64,000 nucleotides of DNA from Variovorax boronicumulans. Lineage in GTDB: Bacteria > Pseudomonadota > Gammaproteobacteria > Burkholderiales > Burkholderiaceae_C. Below the pieces are notes generated by a model that saw only the letters and a list, made by a program, of their open reading frames with translations, had not been told where the DNA came from and did no database searches. The DNA lies in contig NZ_JARXVG010000006.1 of assembly GCF_029892485.1 (NCBI RefSeq), positions 1 through 64,000 on the forward strand, written 5' to 3'. Position numbers and translations under genes: made by a program. This document shows positions 1 to 7,822 of this stretch, one piece after another. Position 1 is the stretch's first letter, and every line of letters starts with the position of its first letter.

Positions 1-108
1 CCCACCACCAGCATCTACGGCGAAGTGGGCAAGCTGTGGGCCGCGGGCGGGGCGACGGATGTGAAGTCTTCCGTGCAGGGCTCGCTGGGGTTGCGAATGA
101 AGTGGTGA
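1..108 (+). CDS. C-terminal end of a probable autotransporter or outer-membrane barrel protein (partial)
   Basis: Only the last 35 codons are inside the window; the reading frame enters from the left edge and stops at TGA 106-108. The visible tail alternates polar and hydrophobic residues and ends SLGLRMKW, a terminal aromatic residue as expected for the final beta strand of a Bam-inserted outer-membrane barrel. Autotransporter barrels often end this way. The passenger domain is outside the window, so the family is inferred from the tail only. Confidence 0.5.
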   Translation, partial: PTTSIYGEVGKLWAAGGATDVKSSVQGSLGLRMKW

Positions 109-125
109 GGTGAGGTGAGGTGAGG
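106..125. repeat. TGAGG pentamer repeated four times at a stop codon
   Basis: Four perfect tandem copies of TGAGG begin inside the stop codon of the barrel protein. Copy-number change would not alter the protein because the first copy already contains the stop. It may be a simple slippage repeat of no function. Confidence 0.7.
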
Positions 126-205
126 CGCGGACACCAATCCGCGTCGCGCCCGCAAAGCCTAAACCGTGCGCCCGGCTCGCCGCGCGTCGATGCGCGGCGG
201 GCGCC

Positions 206-634
206 TCAGCGCGGACCGCGCTCGTCCATGCGCTCCAGCAGTTCGGATAGCAGGGCGCGTTCCGCGAGGCTCATGGGCGCCGGTCGACCGCTCTCCATGC
301 TGGCTGCGACCGCTTCGGTCTTCTGTACCAGTTCGCGGCCCTTGCGGGTGAGGTGGATGCGACTCGACTCGCTGTCCATTGCATCGCGGTCCCGGCCCAG
401 AAGGCCACGCGCTTCGAGTCGATCGGCGCTGAACGCCAGGCGAGGCATCGAGATGCCGAGCGCCCTGGCCAGCGGGGCGGGTGTGACTTCCTGGTTGGCG
501 TTCACCAGCACCAGCATCAGCAACGAGTATTCGATGGTGGCCGGTTGAAGGGGTCTCACCGGCGGTCCAGCCTGGTTTCGAAATCGGGTTGGCTCGGCGG
601 TTTCAAGAGGAAGCGGGAATGCAGAAGATTGCAT
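206..634 (-). CDS. MarR-family transcriptional regulator
   Basis: A 142-residue protein with a winged-helix layout: a helical start (IEYSLLMLVLVNANQEVTPA), a recognition region (LARALGISMPRLAFSADRLEARGLL) and a wing followed by SSRIHLTRKGRELV, the usual MarR wing-to-helix transition. The ATG at 634 is preferred over an upstream in-frame start at 742 because the extra 36 residues look non-coding. It likely works as a dimeric repressor of a neighbouring gene responding to a small ligand. It is transcribed away from the SnoaL-like gene, with 341 bases between the two starts. The target is unknown. Confidence 0.8.
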   Translation of the reverse strand: MQSSAFPLPLETAEPTRFRNQAGPPVRPLQPATIEYSLLMLVLVNANQEVTPAPLARALGISMPRLAFSADRLEARGLLGRDRDAMDSESSRIHLTRKGRELVQKTEAVAASMESGRPAPMSLAERALLSELLERMDERGPR

Positions 635-849
635 GAGTTCTCCGGGTCGGCACCCGACGGTGCTGTCGTTTCCTTTTAAGCACGAGACCGGTTGTTGACC
701 TAATCCATCAGTTCCTGCCGAAGGGATGTTGCCTCTCTGCATGGGAACAGGCGGCGTTTGTTCATGCCGTATTCATCTCCTGCTCAGCACCGCTTAATGC
801 ACGCTTCACGCCTCATGCATCTGGCGTTGGTGCAATGGAGCCCTCGGGT

Positions 850-940
850 CAGGTATCTCCGGTGTCGATGGGAGGTATCGAGGAGAACAGCTTTGCGGAC
901 ACGGTCCGCACTCCTATGCTTCGCCACTGTGTTGCATTAA
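850..940 (+). promoter_or_regulatory. NodD/LysR-type promoter, copy A
   Basis: This 91-base block aligns without gaps to 3552-3642 at about 79% identity. It contains ATC-N9-GAT (855-869), the core of the nod-box/LysR motif, then a second AGGTATC at 873-879, a -35-like TTGCGG (893-898), a 16-base spacer and a -10-like TATGCT (915-920). If transcription starts near 927, the ATC-N9-GAT centre lies at about -65, the usual LysR recognition position. It drives the SnoaL-like gene starting at 976. The rest of the gap (635-849) shows nothing clear. Confidence 0.7.
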
Positions 941-975
941 TCCGATAACTCCAACCACTCCAGACGGAATTGAAA

Positions 976-1539
976 ATGAAGAAGATCACGCAAGTCGCCA
1001 TCGCCAGCCTCCTGATCGCAGGCGCGATCCTGCCGGCTGCAGCCAGGCAGAAGGACATCGACCACAGCGTCACCGAGACCGAAGTCCTGGTGGCCCAGAA
1101 GGCCTGGTGCAAGGCGCTGCTCGACATCGGCGCCGCCAATGCAAGCGGTGGCCAGGAAGCGGCCAAGGCATTGGCCGAGAAGGTCATCGACAGCGCGTAT
1201 GCCTATCAGTCGGGCGCGGTGCTCTTCAAGCCCACGCTGGCCGCATCGCCGCAGACCTTCCGCACCGCGCGCGATGGCGCACTGGCGTACTTCGTGGGCG
1301 GCAACCCTGCCTTTCCGAACGACACGGGTTTCGCGCTGAAGGGCTGGACCAAGTGCGAGATCGAGAACAGCGCCGTTCTCATCCACCGCGACACCGCCAG
1401 CACGATGGGCAACGTGCTGTTCACCGGCCCGGACGGCAAGGTCACCACGGTCGACAAGACCTGGAGCTTCGTGAAGGACGAGGCGGGCAAGCTGCGCATC
1501 GTCGTGCACCACTCGTCGCTGCCGTACGCCAGCCGCTGA
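976..1539 (+). CDS. Secreted SnoaL-like fold protein
   Basis: A 187-residue protein with an N-terminal signal peptide (KK followed by a hydrophobic stretch ending at about residue 23, LPAAA). The mature part resembles a proteobacterial family with a SnoaL/NTF2-like fold: the landmarks ALAYFVGGNPAFPNDTGFAL and the final VVHHSSLPYA are recognisable. Some databases label this family phosphoribosyl-AMP cyclohydrolase, which I consider a misnomer because no HisI motifs are present. The ATG at 976 is chosen over the TTG at 970. It follows promoter copy A and is a probable target of the neighbouring NodD-like regulators. Function unknown. Confidence 0.85.
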   Translation: MKKITQVAIASLLIAGAILPAAARQKDIDHSVTETEVLVAQKAWCKALLDIGAANASGGQEAAKALAEKVIDSAYAYQSGAVLFKPTLAASPQTFRTARDGALAYFVGGNPAFPNDTGFALKGWTKCEIENSAVLIHRDTASTMGNVLFTGPDGKVTTVDKTWSFVKDEAGKLRIVVHHSSLPYASR

Positions 1540-1548
1540 TCGGCACCT

Positions 1549-2487
1549 TCAGCCCGGCGGGGCCTGGTCCGGTTCGGCATCCATGCGCAGGACGGCTTCA
1601 TGCATCAGTCCGCGCAGCCAGACCAGCCCCGGGTCCCGTGTGCGGTGCTTGTGCCACTGCTGCGTCTGTTGCATGAGGGGAATGGGCATCGGCAGCGGGA
1701 GCAGCGTGATCGGCAGCGATCGCTGGGCGATGCGAGCAAGCCTCACACGCATGGTGGCAATACGGTCGGTGCCCACCACGAGATATGGTGCGCCCATGAA
1801 GCTGAAGGTCGTGGCCTCGACGCGCCGCGCATTGCCGTGGAGCTGAATGAGCCCGTCCTCTGGCGTCGGCTTGTCCACGTCCGCAGGTTGCACCACGACA
1901 TGGCCCGCCGTTTCGTATTGCTTGGCCGTCAACTCGACGGACCGCGCAAAGCGGCTCTCGTTCCAAACCGCGCAGCAGAACCCTTCTTCGAACAGCGTCT
2001 CGGCGGGATGGTCGGACAAGCCATAGGAGCGAGGAATCACCAGCAGATCCGCCTCGCCGTTCTCCAGCGCACGCTGTGGCCGTTCCAGCAACGGGATCAG
2101 GTCGAAACGCACGGTGCGAGACTGCTTCTGGGCCAGTGCGAGCACATGGGGTATCAGTGTGATCGCCGTGTAGTCGGAGACGATCAACTGGAAATTGCGA
2201 TCCGACTCCGAGGGGTTGAATTCCGGCGCCGCTGCGATAGCGGTGTCCACGCGCATGAGGACGTCGCGCACCGCCTCTTTCAACACCTCGGCCCGGCTGG
2301 TGAGTTCGAGCTTGCGGCCCACGGGCACCAACAGGTCGTCGCCGAAATAGGTCCGCAACCGCGCGAGCGCACTGCTCATGGCGGACTGGCTCAGGTGCAG
2401 TTGCTCCGCCGCCCGGCTGATGCTGCGTTCCCGCAGGAGCGCATCGAGGGCGACCAACAGGTTCAGGTCCAACTTCTGAAATCGCAT
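1549..2487 (-). CDS. NodD-like LysR regulator, copy 1
   Basis: A 312-residue LysR protein. The N-terminus MRFQKLDLNLLVALDALLRE followed by SISRAAEQLHLSQSAMSSAL is the NodD-type winged helix (residues 1-65); the effector-binding domain follows from about residue 90. It is closely similar along its length to the gene at 2538-3476 and more distantly to 4669-5649. It starts 50 bases after the stop of copy 2 and in the same direction, so the two can share a transcript starting near 3550. The inducer is unknown. Convergent with the SnoaL-like gene, 9 bases apart. Confidence 0.93.
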   Translation of the reverse strand: MRFQKLDLNLLVALDALLRERSISRAAEQLHLSQSAMSSALARLRTYFGDDLLVPVGRKLELTSRAEVLKEAVRDVLMRVDTAIAAAPEFNPSESDRNFQLIVSDYTAITLIPHVLALAQKQSRTVRFDLIPLLERPQRALENGEADLLVIPRSYGLSDHPAETLFEEGFCCAVWNESRFARSVELTAKQYETAGHVVVQPADVDKPTPEDGLIQLHGNARRVEATTFSFMGAPYLVVGTDRIATMRVRLARIAQRSLPITLLPLPMPIPLMQQTQQWHKHRTRDPGLVWLRGLMHEAVLRMDAEPDQAPPG

Positions 2488-2537
2488 GCTTGTTCTTTTC
2501 TCCTGGATTCAATGGCGCGAGCTACCGGACGGCGCAG

Positions 2538-3476
2538 TCAATCGGTCAGGCTCTGGTCCGGTTCGGCATCCATGCGTGCAGCGGCGTCATGAAGCAGTCC
2601 ACGCACCCAGATCAGCCCGGGGTCCCGGGTGCGGTGCCTGTGCCATTGCTGCACCTGCTCCAGCCGGAGCGTCGGGGCCGGCAGTGCGAAAAGCGTGACG
2701 GGCAGCGCCTTGCTGGCGAGTCGCCCGAGCCTGCGATGCATGATGGCAATGCGGTCGGTGCCCACCACGAGATAGGGCGCACTTACGAAGCTGAAGGTCG
2801 TGACCTCGATGTGCTTCGTCTTGACATAGCGATCCTTGAACCAGCTCTCCAGGCTCGGCTTGTCCATGGCCGGAGGCTGCACCGCGACATGGCCGGCTGC
2901 TTCGTATTGCGCGAGCGTCAACTCGCCGGCCCGCGCAAAGCTGCTGTCGCTGCACACCACGCAGCAAAGCTCCTCCTCGTACAGCTTCTCGGTGGGATGG
3001 TCCGTCAAGGCGTAGGGGCGCGAGATGACCATGAGGTCCGCGTCGCCGCTCTCCAGCGCCAGCTGCGGCCGGCCCGGCACCGGTATCAGGTCGAAGCGCA
3101 CGGTGCGCGATTGCTTCACGGCCAGGGCGAGTACATGGGGTATCAGGGTTGCCGCCGTGTAGTCGGAGACGGCCAGCTGGAACTTGCGATCCGACTCCGA
3201 CGGATCGAACTCCGGAGCCGTTGCAATGCTGGTGTCCACACGCATGAGGACGTCGCGCACGGCCTCCTTCAGCGTCTCGGCCCGGCTGGTGAGTTCGAGC
3301 TTGCGACCCACGGAAATCAGCAGGTCGTCGTCGAAATATGCCCGCAGCCGCGCCAGCGCACTGCTCATTGCGGACTGGCTCAGGTGCATCTGTTCCGCTG
3401 CCCTGCTGATGCTGCGCTCCCGCAAAAGCGCATCCAGGGCCACCAGCAGGTTCAGGTCCAGCTTTTGAAATCGCAT
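2538..3476 (-). CDS. NodD-like LysR regulator, copy 2
   Basis: A 312-residue paralogue of the preceding LysR with a near-identical DNA-binding helix (ISRAAEQMHLSQSAMSSALA) and divergence in the effector domain, for example the segment around residues 215-230. The ATG at 3476 is used because it matches the paralogue N-terminus; an in-frame extension to 3629 would read through promoter copy B. The ATC-N9-GAT site at 3557-3571 lies about 80 bases upstream on the divergent side, the usual place for a LysR autoregulatory site. A tandem duplication is the simplest origin. Confidence 0.93.
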   Translation of the reverse strand: MRFQKLDLNLLVALDALLRERSISRAAEQMHLSQSAMSSALARLRAYFDDDLLISVGRKLELTSRAETLKEAVRDVLMRVDTSIATAPEFDPSESDRKFQLAVSDYTAATLIPHVLALAVKQSRTVRFDLIPVPGRPQLALESGDADLMVISRPYALTDHPTEKLYEEELCCVVCSDSSFARAGELTLAQYEAAGHVAVQPPAMDKPSLESWFKDRYVKTKHIEVTTFSFVSAPYLVVGTDRIAIMHRRLGRLASKALPVTLFALPAPTLRLEQVQQWHRHRTRDPGLIWVRGLLHDAAARMDAEPDQSLTD

Positions 3477-3551
3477 GGTTTTCCTCCTAGTGGATCGATA
3501 CACCAAGCCCGTTATGCGGGTTTGGCTGCACGACGCCTCCAAATCGATTCT

Positions 3552-3642
3552 CAGGTATCTCCAGCATCGATACGAGGTATCGAGCGAAACAATTTTGCGG
3601 ATACATCCGGGCCTCCTATGCTTCGCCACTTTGTTGCATTAC
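3552..3642 (+). promoter_or_regulatory. NodD/LysR-type promoter, copy B
   Basis: This is the second copy of the block at 850-940. It holds ATC-N9-GAT at 3557-3571, nested in a better dyad GTATC-N9-GATAC, a second AGGTATC, TTGCGG (3595-3600), 16 bases and TATGCT (3617-3622). Its orientation points to the operon starting at 3938, which would give an untranslated leader of about 300 bases; the divergent LysR gene starts at 3476. The remainder of the 461-base gap, 3643-3937, shows no gene or clear signal. Confidence 0.65.
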
Positions 3643-3937
3643 TCTTTGTTTCACATTCTCCCGCATGCGGTCTTTCCCCGATATCGCCCTTTGGCGAATC
3701 GACGGTCGACAAATCCTCTTCGCGGTTTCAGGCGATCAGGTAGCAAGTGGCACCGGCTCTTCTGAACCAGAGCTCCCGTATCCCGGTTGAGTCCGGCGCG
3801 GCGCCCCTGTTGCGCTCGCTCCGATGGCCGCCGCGTCGTGCGACACCGCCGGCGCCTGGAAGCCATCCAGAAGTCATTTCATTGCACAACGAAGAACAAC
3901 AAGTGATCGATCGCCATATGCATCTCGAAGGCAACAC

Positions 3938-4627
3938 ATGCCCAGGTTGAGGCTTGGCTTGTTCAGGTTGCCGGCCGTCGAAATCGTCGTCGTCCAGACG
4001 ATCGTTCGGCTGTCCGCGCAGAGCCGCTCGTTCCCATGGAAGCTGGTCGACGAGCCGCCGTTCGACGCATTGCTCGTCGACGGCACCTTGATCGAAGACC
4101 ATCTGGCCGAGGTCGAGCAAATGGCCCCTGCGGTGCTGACCGTGACGCGCCTGCATTCGGAGGGCATGGCGAACACGCTGGAGCGTCCCATTCGCGCCGA
4201 GAAGCTCCAGCAGTGGTTGTTGAACACCGGGCGAGAACTGGTCGAAGCGCGGCGATGGGCGGCCCCCGCGAAGCTGGAGTCGGCCCTGTCGCAGGAGCTT
4301 CTGGACTCCGCCCGTTTCATGCTTCGCCGCTGGCCTCCAGTTGCGCTGATGGGCCGCGACGAAGACAACGACAGGATGGCGAACCTGCTCTGGCAGCGCC
4401 AGTTGAGCGCGAGCGAGTTGGCCGATCGCTGCGGTCAGTCGGTCTCCCGTTGCGTGGGATTCCTGCAGGCGTTGCGCAATGCAGGCGTGCTGGATGTGCA
4501 AGTGGGAACAACGCAGCCGGACGAGCCGCAGTCGCCGGCGACGCCGCAGTCCGAAAAGGAAAGCGCGGATCCAGAGCGGGGCGTGATCGACGGATGGGCT
4601 CGCCGGCTCGGGCTCCGCTCGGCATGA
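3938..4627 (+). CDS. Receiver-like/winged-helix protein, orphan paralogue of the gene at 34275
   Basis: A 229-residue protein of unrecognised family. Residues 1-110 look like a degenerate response-regulator receiver: LRLGLFRLP, then FDALLVDG, then VLTVTRLHSEG and ERPIRAEKLQQWL, which recalls the conserved KP-helix of receivers. Residues 145-190 resemble a small winged helix (LSASELADRCGQSVSRCVGF). The same two-part layout and many identical residues occur in the protein at 34275-35000, which sits with a GTPase and roadblock proteins. Here the partner genes are missing and the neighbours are LysR and MarR genes. GAAGG at 3926-3930 is the ribosome-binding site. Confidence 0.85.
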   Translation: MPRLRLGLFRLPAVEIVVVQTIVRLSAQSRSFPWKLVDEPPFDALLVDGTLIEDHLAEVEQMAPAVLTVTRLHSEGMANTLERPIRAEKLQQWLLNTGRELVEARRWAAPAKLESALSQELLDSARFMLRRWPPVALMGRDEDNDRMANLLWQRQLSASELADRCGQSVSRCVGFLQALRNAGVLDVQVGTTQPDEPQSPATPQSEKESADPERGVIDGWARRLGLRSA

Positions 4628-4668
4628 CGCGGCGCAGGACGCGTGCCCACCGATCCCTCATTTGAACG

Positions 4669-5649
4669 ATGCGTTTCAACAAACTTGATCTGAACCTGCT
4701 GGTGTCGCTCGATGCGATGCTCGTCGAGCGCAACATCAGTCGCGCGGCCGAGCGCCTGCATGTGAGCCAGTCCACGATGAGCAGCGCGCTGGGACGACTG
4801 CGGACGTACTTCGGCGATCCGCTGCTGGTTCAGGTCGGCCGCGGCATGGAGCTCACGCCGCGGGCGCAGACCTTGAAGGAAGACGTGCGCGACATCCTGA
4901 GCCGCCTCAACGCCGCGGTCGCCACGCAGCCGCAGTTCGACCCCGCGAAGTCGGACCGCGAATTTCGCCTGCTCGCTTCCGACTACACGCTGGTGACGCT
5001 GCTGCCGCATCTGCTCGCGCTGGTACGCCAGCAATCGAGCAGCGTGCGCTTTCATTTCTCCCCGCTGCCGCAACTGGACCGCCCGCACCGTGCCCTCGAA
5101 GGTGGGGAGGCGGACCTGTTGATCTGCCCGCACAACTACTGCTCGCGCGAGCACCCCACCGAGATCCTGTTCGAGGAAGAGTTCGACTGCGTGGTGTGGA
5201 ACGACAGCCGCTTCGCGGAGCCCGGCGTCATGACCCTGGAGCGGTACATGGCCGCCGATCACGTGGTGACACAGCCCTCGGGGATCGACCGGACGCCGTT
5301 CGAGAGCTGGTTCATGGAACACCACGGCATCACCCGGCGCGTCGGCATCAAGACATTCAGCTTCGTGGCCGCGCCGTTCGCGGTCGTCGGTACCGAGTAC
5401 GTGGCCACGGTGCAAAGGCGGCTTGCGCGATTCGCGCAGGGTGCCCTGCCGGTGACGCTGCTGCCCTTGCCCGTCTCGATTCCGAGGATGCAGCAGGCGA
5501 TGCAATGGCACCGCAGCCGCACCCACGATTCCGGGATGGTCTGGCTCCGCAGGCTGCTGGGCGAGGCGGTCCGGCGGATGGATGGTGGCGAGGTCCGGGC
5601 AGCCGCCCGAACCTCGCCTGTTGGAAATGTCTGGCTTCAACCCTTCTGA
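4669..5649 (+). CDS. NodD-like LysR regulator, copy 3
   Basis: A 326-residue LysR protein related to the two upstream copies: it starts MRFNKLDLNLLVSLDAMLVE, shares the helix NISRAAERLHVSQSTMSSAL and the effector-domain landmarks TFSFVAAPFAVVGTEYVATV. It is more diverged and lies on the opposite strand. The gap to the preceding gene is 41 bases and the MarR gene follows after 5 bases, so 3938, 4669 and 5655 probably form one operon. The C-terminal 20 residues extend past the paralogues. Confidence 0.92.
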   Translation: MRFNKLDLNLLVSLDAMLVERNISRAAERLHVSQSTMSSALGRLRTYFGDPLLVQVGRGMELTPRAQTLKEDVRDILSRLNAAVATQPQFDPAKSDREFRLLASDYTLVTLLPHLLALVRQQSSSVRFHFSPLPQLDRPHRALEGGEADLLICPHNYCSREHPTEILFEEEFDCVVWNDSRFAEPGVMTLERYMAADHVVTQPSGIDRTPFESWFMEHHGITRRVGIKTFSFVAAPFAVVGTEYVATVQRRLARFAQGALPVTLLPLPVSIPRMQQAMQWHRSRTHDSGMVWLRRLLGEAVRRMDGGEVRAAARTSPVGNVWLQPF

Positions 5650-5654
5650 TTCAT

Positions 5655-6227
5655 ATGCGCGATTTTCCTGATGCGGTTGCCTTGCGCACCCCCCGTTCCA
5701 TCGATGACCTGCTCCTCTACCGGATATGGCGCGCGGCGCGCGCGAGCAACGGCATGGTGACCCGCATGATCGAAGGCGGCTTCGGCATCACGCGCCGCGA
5801 GTTGGGAATGATGGGTGTGCTTGTGGAGATGGGCGAGATCACCGCCTCGCAGTTCGCGGAGCACCTGGATCTGGACCGTGCGAGCGCCTCGATCGCACTG
5901 CGCAGCCTCACCGGGAAAAAGCTGGTGGAGCGGCGACAGGACAGCGAGGACCGCCGTCTCGTGCATGTGCGCCTGAGTCCTTCGGGCCGGCAGCTTTTCG
6001 ACGAACTGCTTCCTCGCCTCTCGCATCTCGATGTCGATCTTCTCGATGGCATCGACGCCGCACACCTCGAGGTTTTTCTCGATTGCCTGGAGCGTCTGGA
6101 GATGCGCGGCGACGAACTGGATGCGCGTCGCATCGCCCGCGAGAAGTGGCGCCCATCCATCGACCGGCACGTGTCATCGGCGGGCGGAGCGCAGCGTTCG
6201 GAGGCACAGGCATTCCGGTTGCGCTGA
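5655..6227 (+). CDS. MarR-family regulator, paralogue of 25268-25819
   Basis: A 190-residue MarR protein. Landmarks are the N-terminal helix RSIDDLLLYRIWRAARASN, the recognition region FAEHLDLDRASASIALRSLT and the wing KKLVERRQDSEDRRLVHVRL. It starts 5 bases after LysR copy 3 and is likely co-expressed with it. The protein at 25268-25819 shares the same N-terminus (FPD..ALR.PR..DDLLL.R.WRA.R.S) and the same C-terminal EIFLDCL/EVFLDCL helix, so the pair arose by duplication. The ATG at 5655 gives the N-terminus that matches the paralogue. Ligand and target unknown. Confidence 0.92.
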   Translation: MRDFPDAVALRTPRSIDDLLLYRIWRAARASNGMVTRMIEGGFGITRRELGMMGVLVEMGEITASQFAEHLDLDRASASIALRSLTGKKLVERRQDSEDRRLVHVRLSPSGRQLFDELLPRLSHLDVDLLDGIDAAHLEVFLDCLERLEMRGDELDARRIAREKWRPSIDRHVSSAGGAQRSEAQAFRLR

Positions 6228-6248
6228 AAAATGAGTTGCTGAATTTCA
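6219..6248. promoter_or_regulatory. 30-base conserved motif, copy 1 (candidate operator)
   Basis: This segment matches 27073-27102 at 26 of 30 positions without gaps, including 13 identical bases (CTGAAAAATGAGT). Both copies keep an inverted pair TGAAA-N14-TTTCA. This copy overlaps the stop codon of the MarR gene and lies about 130 bases before the AraC gene. The binding protein is unknown. Confidence 0.5.
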
Positions 6249-6378
6249 GTTTAAGCACTGTTCGGAAGTACGCATGACTGAACACAATTCACGGCTTCGG
6301 CATTGCATGACATTTCCTTGCGCTCCTCATCTCTCATGAAGACCTTGCTGGTCCATCTCTCCGACCCGATGCTGGCGG

Positions 6379-7365
6379 ATGGCGCCGATGGATGCATTCG
6401 TTGAACGCAACGCCTGCTCGACAGAGGGCTTCCCAGGGCCATCGCAGAGCCGGTTGATGCCCGAGGCCGGTGTCGAGCTCGAGCTCGCGCGTGCGGTCAC
6501 GCTGGGTTATGAGCCGTCCGGGGAGGCCGGATTGATTCGCTGCCACTCCCACGGTTTTCCTTCGCCCCTGGCGCGCTGGCACTGCCATGCAGAGTACGAA
6601 CTCCATCTGATTTCCGCCACCTCGGGCGAGGCCTTCGTGGGCGACTGGATCGGCACCTTCGACCCTGGTCACCTCGTGCTGTGCGGACCCCAGCTCCCGC
6701 ACCATTGGCGTTCGCTCGATGCGCCGCCGGAAGGCGTGGCGCAGCGCGACCTCATCATCCACTTTTCGCAGGAGCCGATCTTCGAGGCCGCCGAGAAGAT
6801 TCCGGAGTTCGTCGAGGCGGTCGACCTGTTGAAGCGTGCGCAATATGGCATCGAATTCTTCGGCATGGCCGAATCGGCCGAGAGGCACTGGAAAGCCATC
6901 GACAACGCGCGGGGACTCAAGCGGTTCAGCCTGTTCTGCGAGCTCCTCGCCAACCTTGCGCAGTGCACCGACTACCGGCTGCTGTCGGGCGTGCAGGCCA
7001 GCGGTGGCAACGACATCAAGGCCATCAACCATCTCGCGGCCCGCATCGCCCTGGATCCGTCGAGGGACATGAGCACGGCGGAGGTCGCGAGCGAACTGGG
7101 CATGGATGCGGGCCGCTTCGGCCGGCTGTTTCGCCGCGCGACCGGCTATGGGTTCGTGAATTACCTGAACCGCGTCCGTGTGAACAAGGCTTGCCTTCTG
7201 TTGATGCAGACCGAGCGCCAGGTGGTGTCGATCTGCTACGAAGTCGGCTTCAACAACCTCTCGAATTTCAATCGGCAGTTCCTCGAGATCAAGGGCATCA
7301 CGCCCAAGGAATACCGCAAGCGAAGCCAGAGAAGGCTTGAAGCGGGCAGCGATCCTGCGATCTAG
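6379..7365 (+). CDS. AraC-family regulator with cupin sensor domain
   Basis: A 328-residue protein. Residues 40-140 look like an AraC-type cupin (SPLARWHCHAEYELHLI, then GHLVLCGPQLPHHW). Residues 215-320 carry the two helix-turn-helix motifs: MSTAEVASELGMDAGRFGRL and the family signature region VVSICYEVGFNNLSNFNRQF with GITPKEYRK. It lies directly upstream of the Tad operon in the same direction, so it is a good candidate regulator of it. The ATG at 6388 is an alternative start; neither has a strong ribosome-binding site. Confidence 0.92.
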   Translation: MAPMDAFVERNACSTEGFPGPSQSRLMPEAGVELELARAVTLGYEPSGEAGLIRCHSHGFPSPLARWHCHAEYELHLISATSGEAFVGDWIGTFDPGHLVLCGPQLPHHWRSLDAPPEGVAQRDLIIHFSQEPIFEAAEKIPEFVEAVDLLKRAQYGIEFFGMAESAERHWKAIDNARGLKRFSLFCELLANLAQCTDYRLLSGVQASGGNDIKAINHLAARIALDPSRDMSTAEVASELGMDAGRFGRLFRRATGYGFVNYLNRVRVNKACLLLMQTERQVVSICYEVGFNNLSNFNRQFLEIKGITPKEYRKRSQRRLEAGSDPAI

Positions 7366-7504
7366 AAAAGGCGCCGATCTGCTGCCTGTTCAAAAGTTCG
7401 ATCCCTATCAGGATCAGCAAAAAGTTTATCGGTTTAACAGGAAGCGTCCTCCTACGATTTGGGCGCGTTCCCTTCAATCAACTTCAAACTTTGAGGAGCT
7501 TTCA

Positions 7505-7810
7505 ATGCAAGCCAATCGTCTGACAGTCATGAGCCGCCGTATTGCCGCGAAGATCAAGATCCGAGGACAGGGCATGACCGAGTACCTCGTGATCCTGGGC
7601 CTGATCGCCATCGCCGCGATTGCGGTGTTCAGCTTCTTCGGCCAGACCATGCGCAACCAGGTTGCCGGCATGGCGCAGGAAGTGGGCGGCAAGACCGGCT
7701 CGGCGGAAGTGACGAATGCGCAGGCCGCTGCCGCCAAGGCCTCCACCAACGCCGAAGTCAACATGAACATGAGCACCTACACCAAGGGCGGTGCCGACGG
7801 CGCCAAGTAA
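7505..7810 (+). CDS. flp: Flp-type pilin, major subunit candidate
   Basis: A 101-residue prepilin. The processing site is RG/QGMTEYLVILGL: cleavage after Gly leaves Glu at +5 and Tyr at +6, the Flp signature, followed by a hydrophobic helix (AIAAIAVFSFFG). The mature part has about 80 residues and an Ala/Asn/Thr-rich tail ending KGGADGAK, longer than many Flp pilins (about 50-60). GAGGAG at 7494-7499 is the ribosome-binding site. It is the first gene of the Tad cluster and is followed after 12 bases by the TadG-like gene. It should need a TadV/CpaA peptidase, which is not in this window. Confidence 0.93.
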   Translation: MQANRLTVMSRRIAAKIKIRGQGMTEYLVILGLIAIAAIAVFSFFGQTMRNQVAGMAQEVGGKTGSAEVTNAQAAAAKASTNAEVNMNMSTYTKGGADGAK

Positions 7811-7822
7811 GCGCCACACAGC

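Noticed and set aside
3755..3775. TGGCAC near 3755 as a possible sigma-54 promoter
   Set aside because: The -12 element reads CTTCT in place of TTGCA/T, so the match is too weak.
7400..7415. GATCC-N6-GGATC hairpin between the AraC gene and flp as a terminator
   Set aside because: The stem has only five base pairs and there is no T-run after it on the plus strand.
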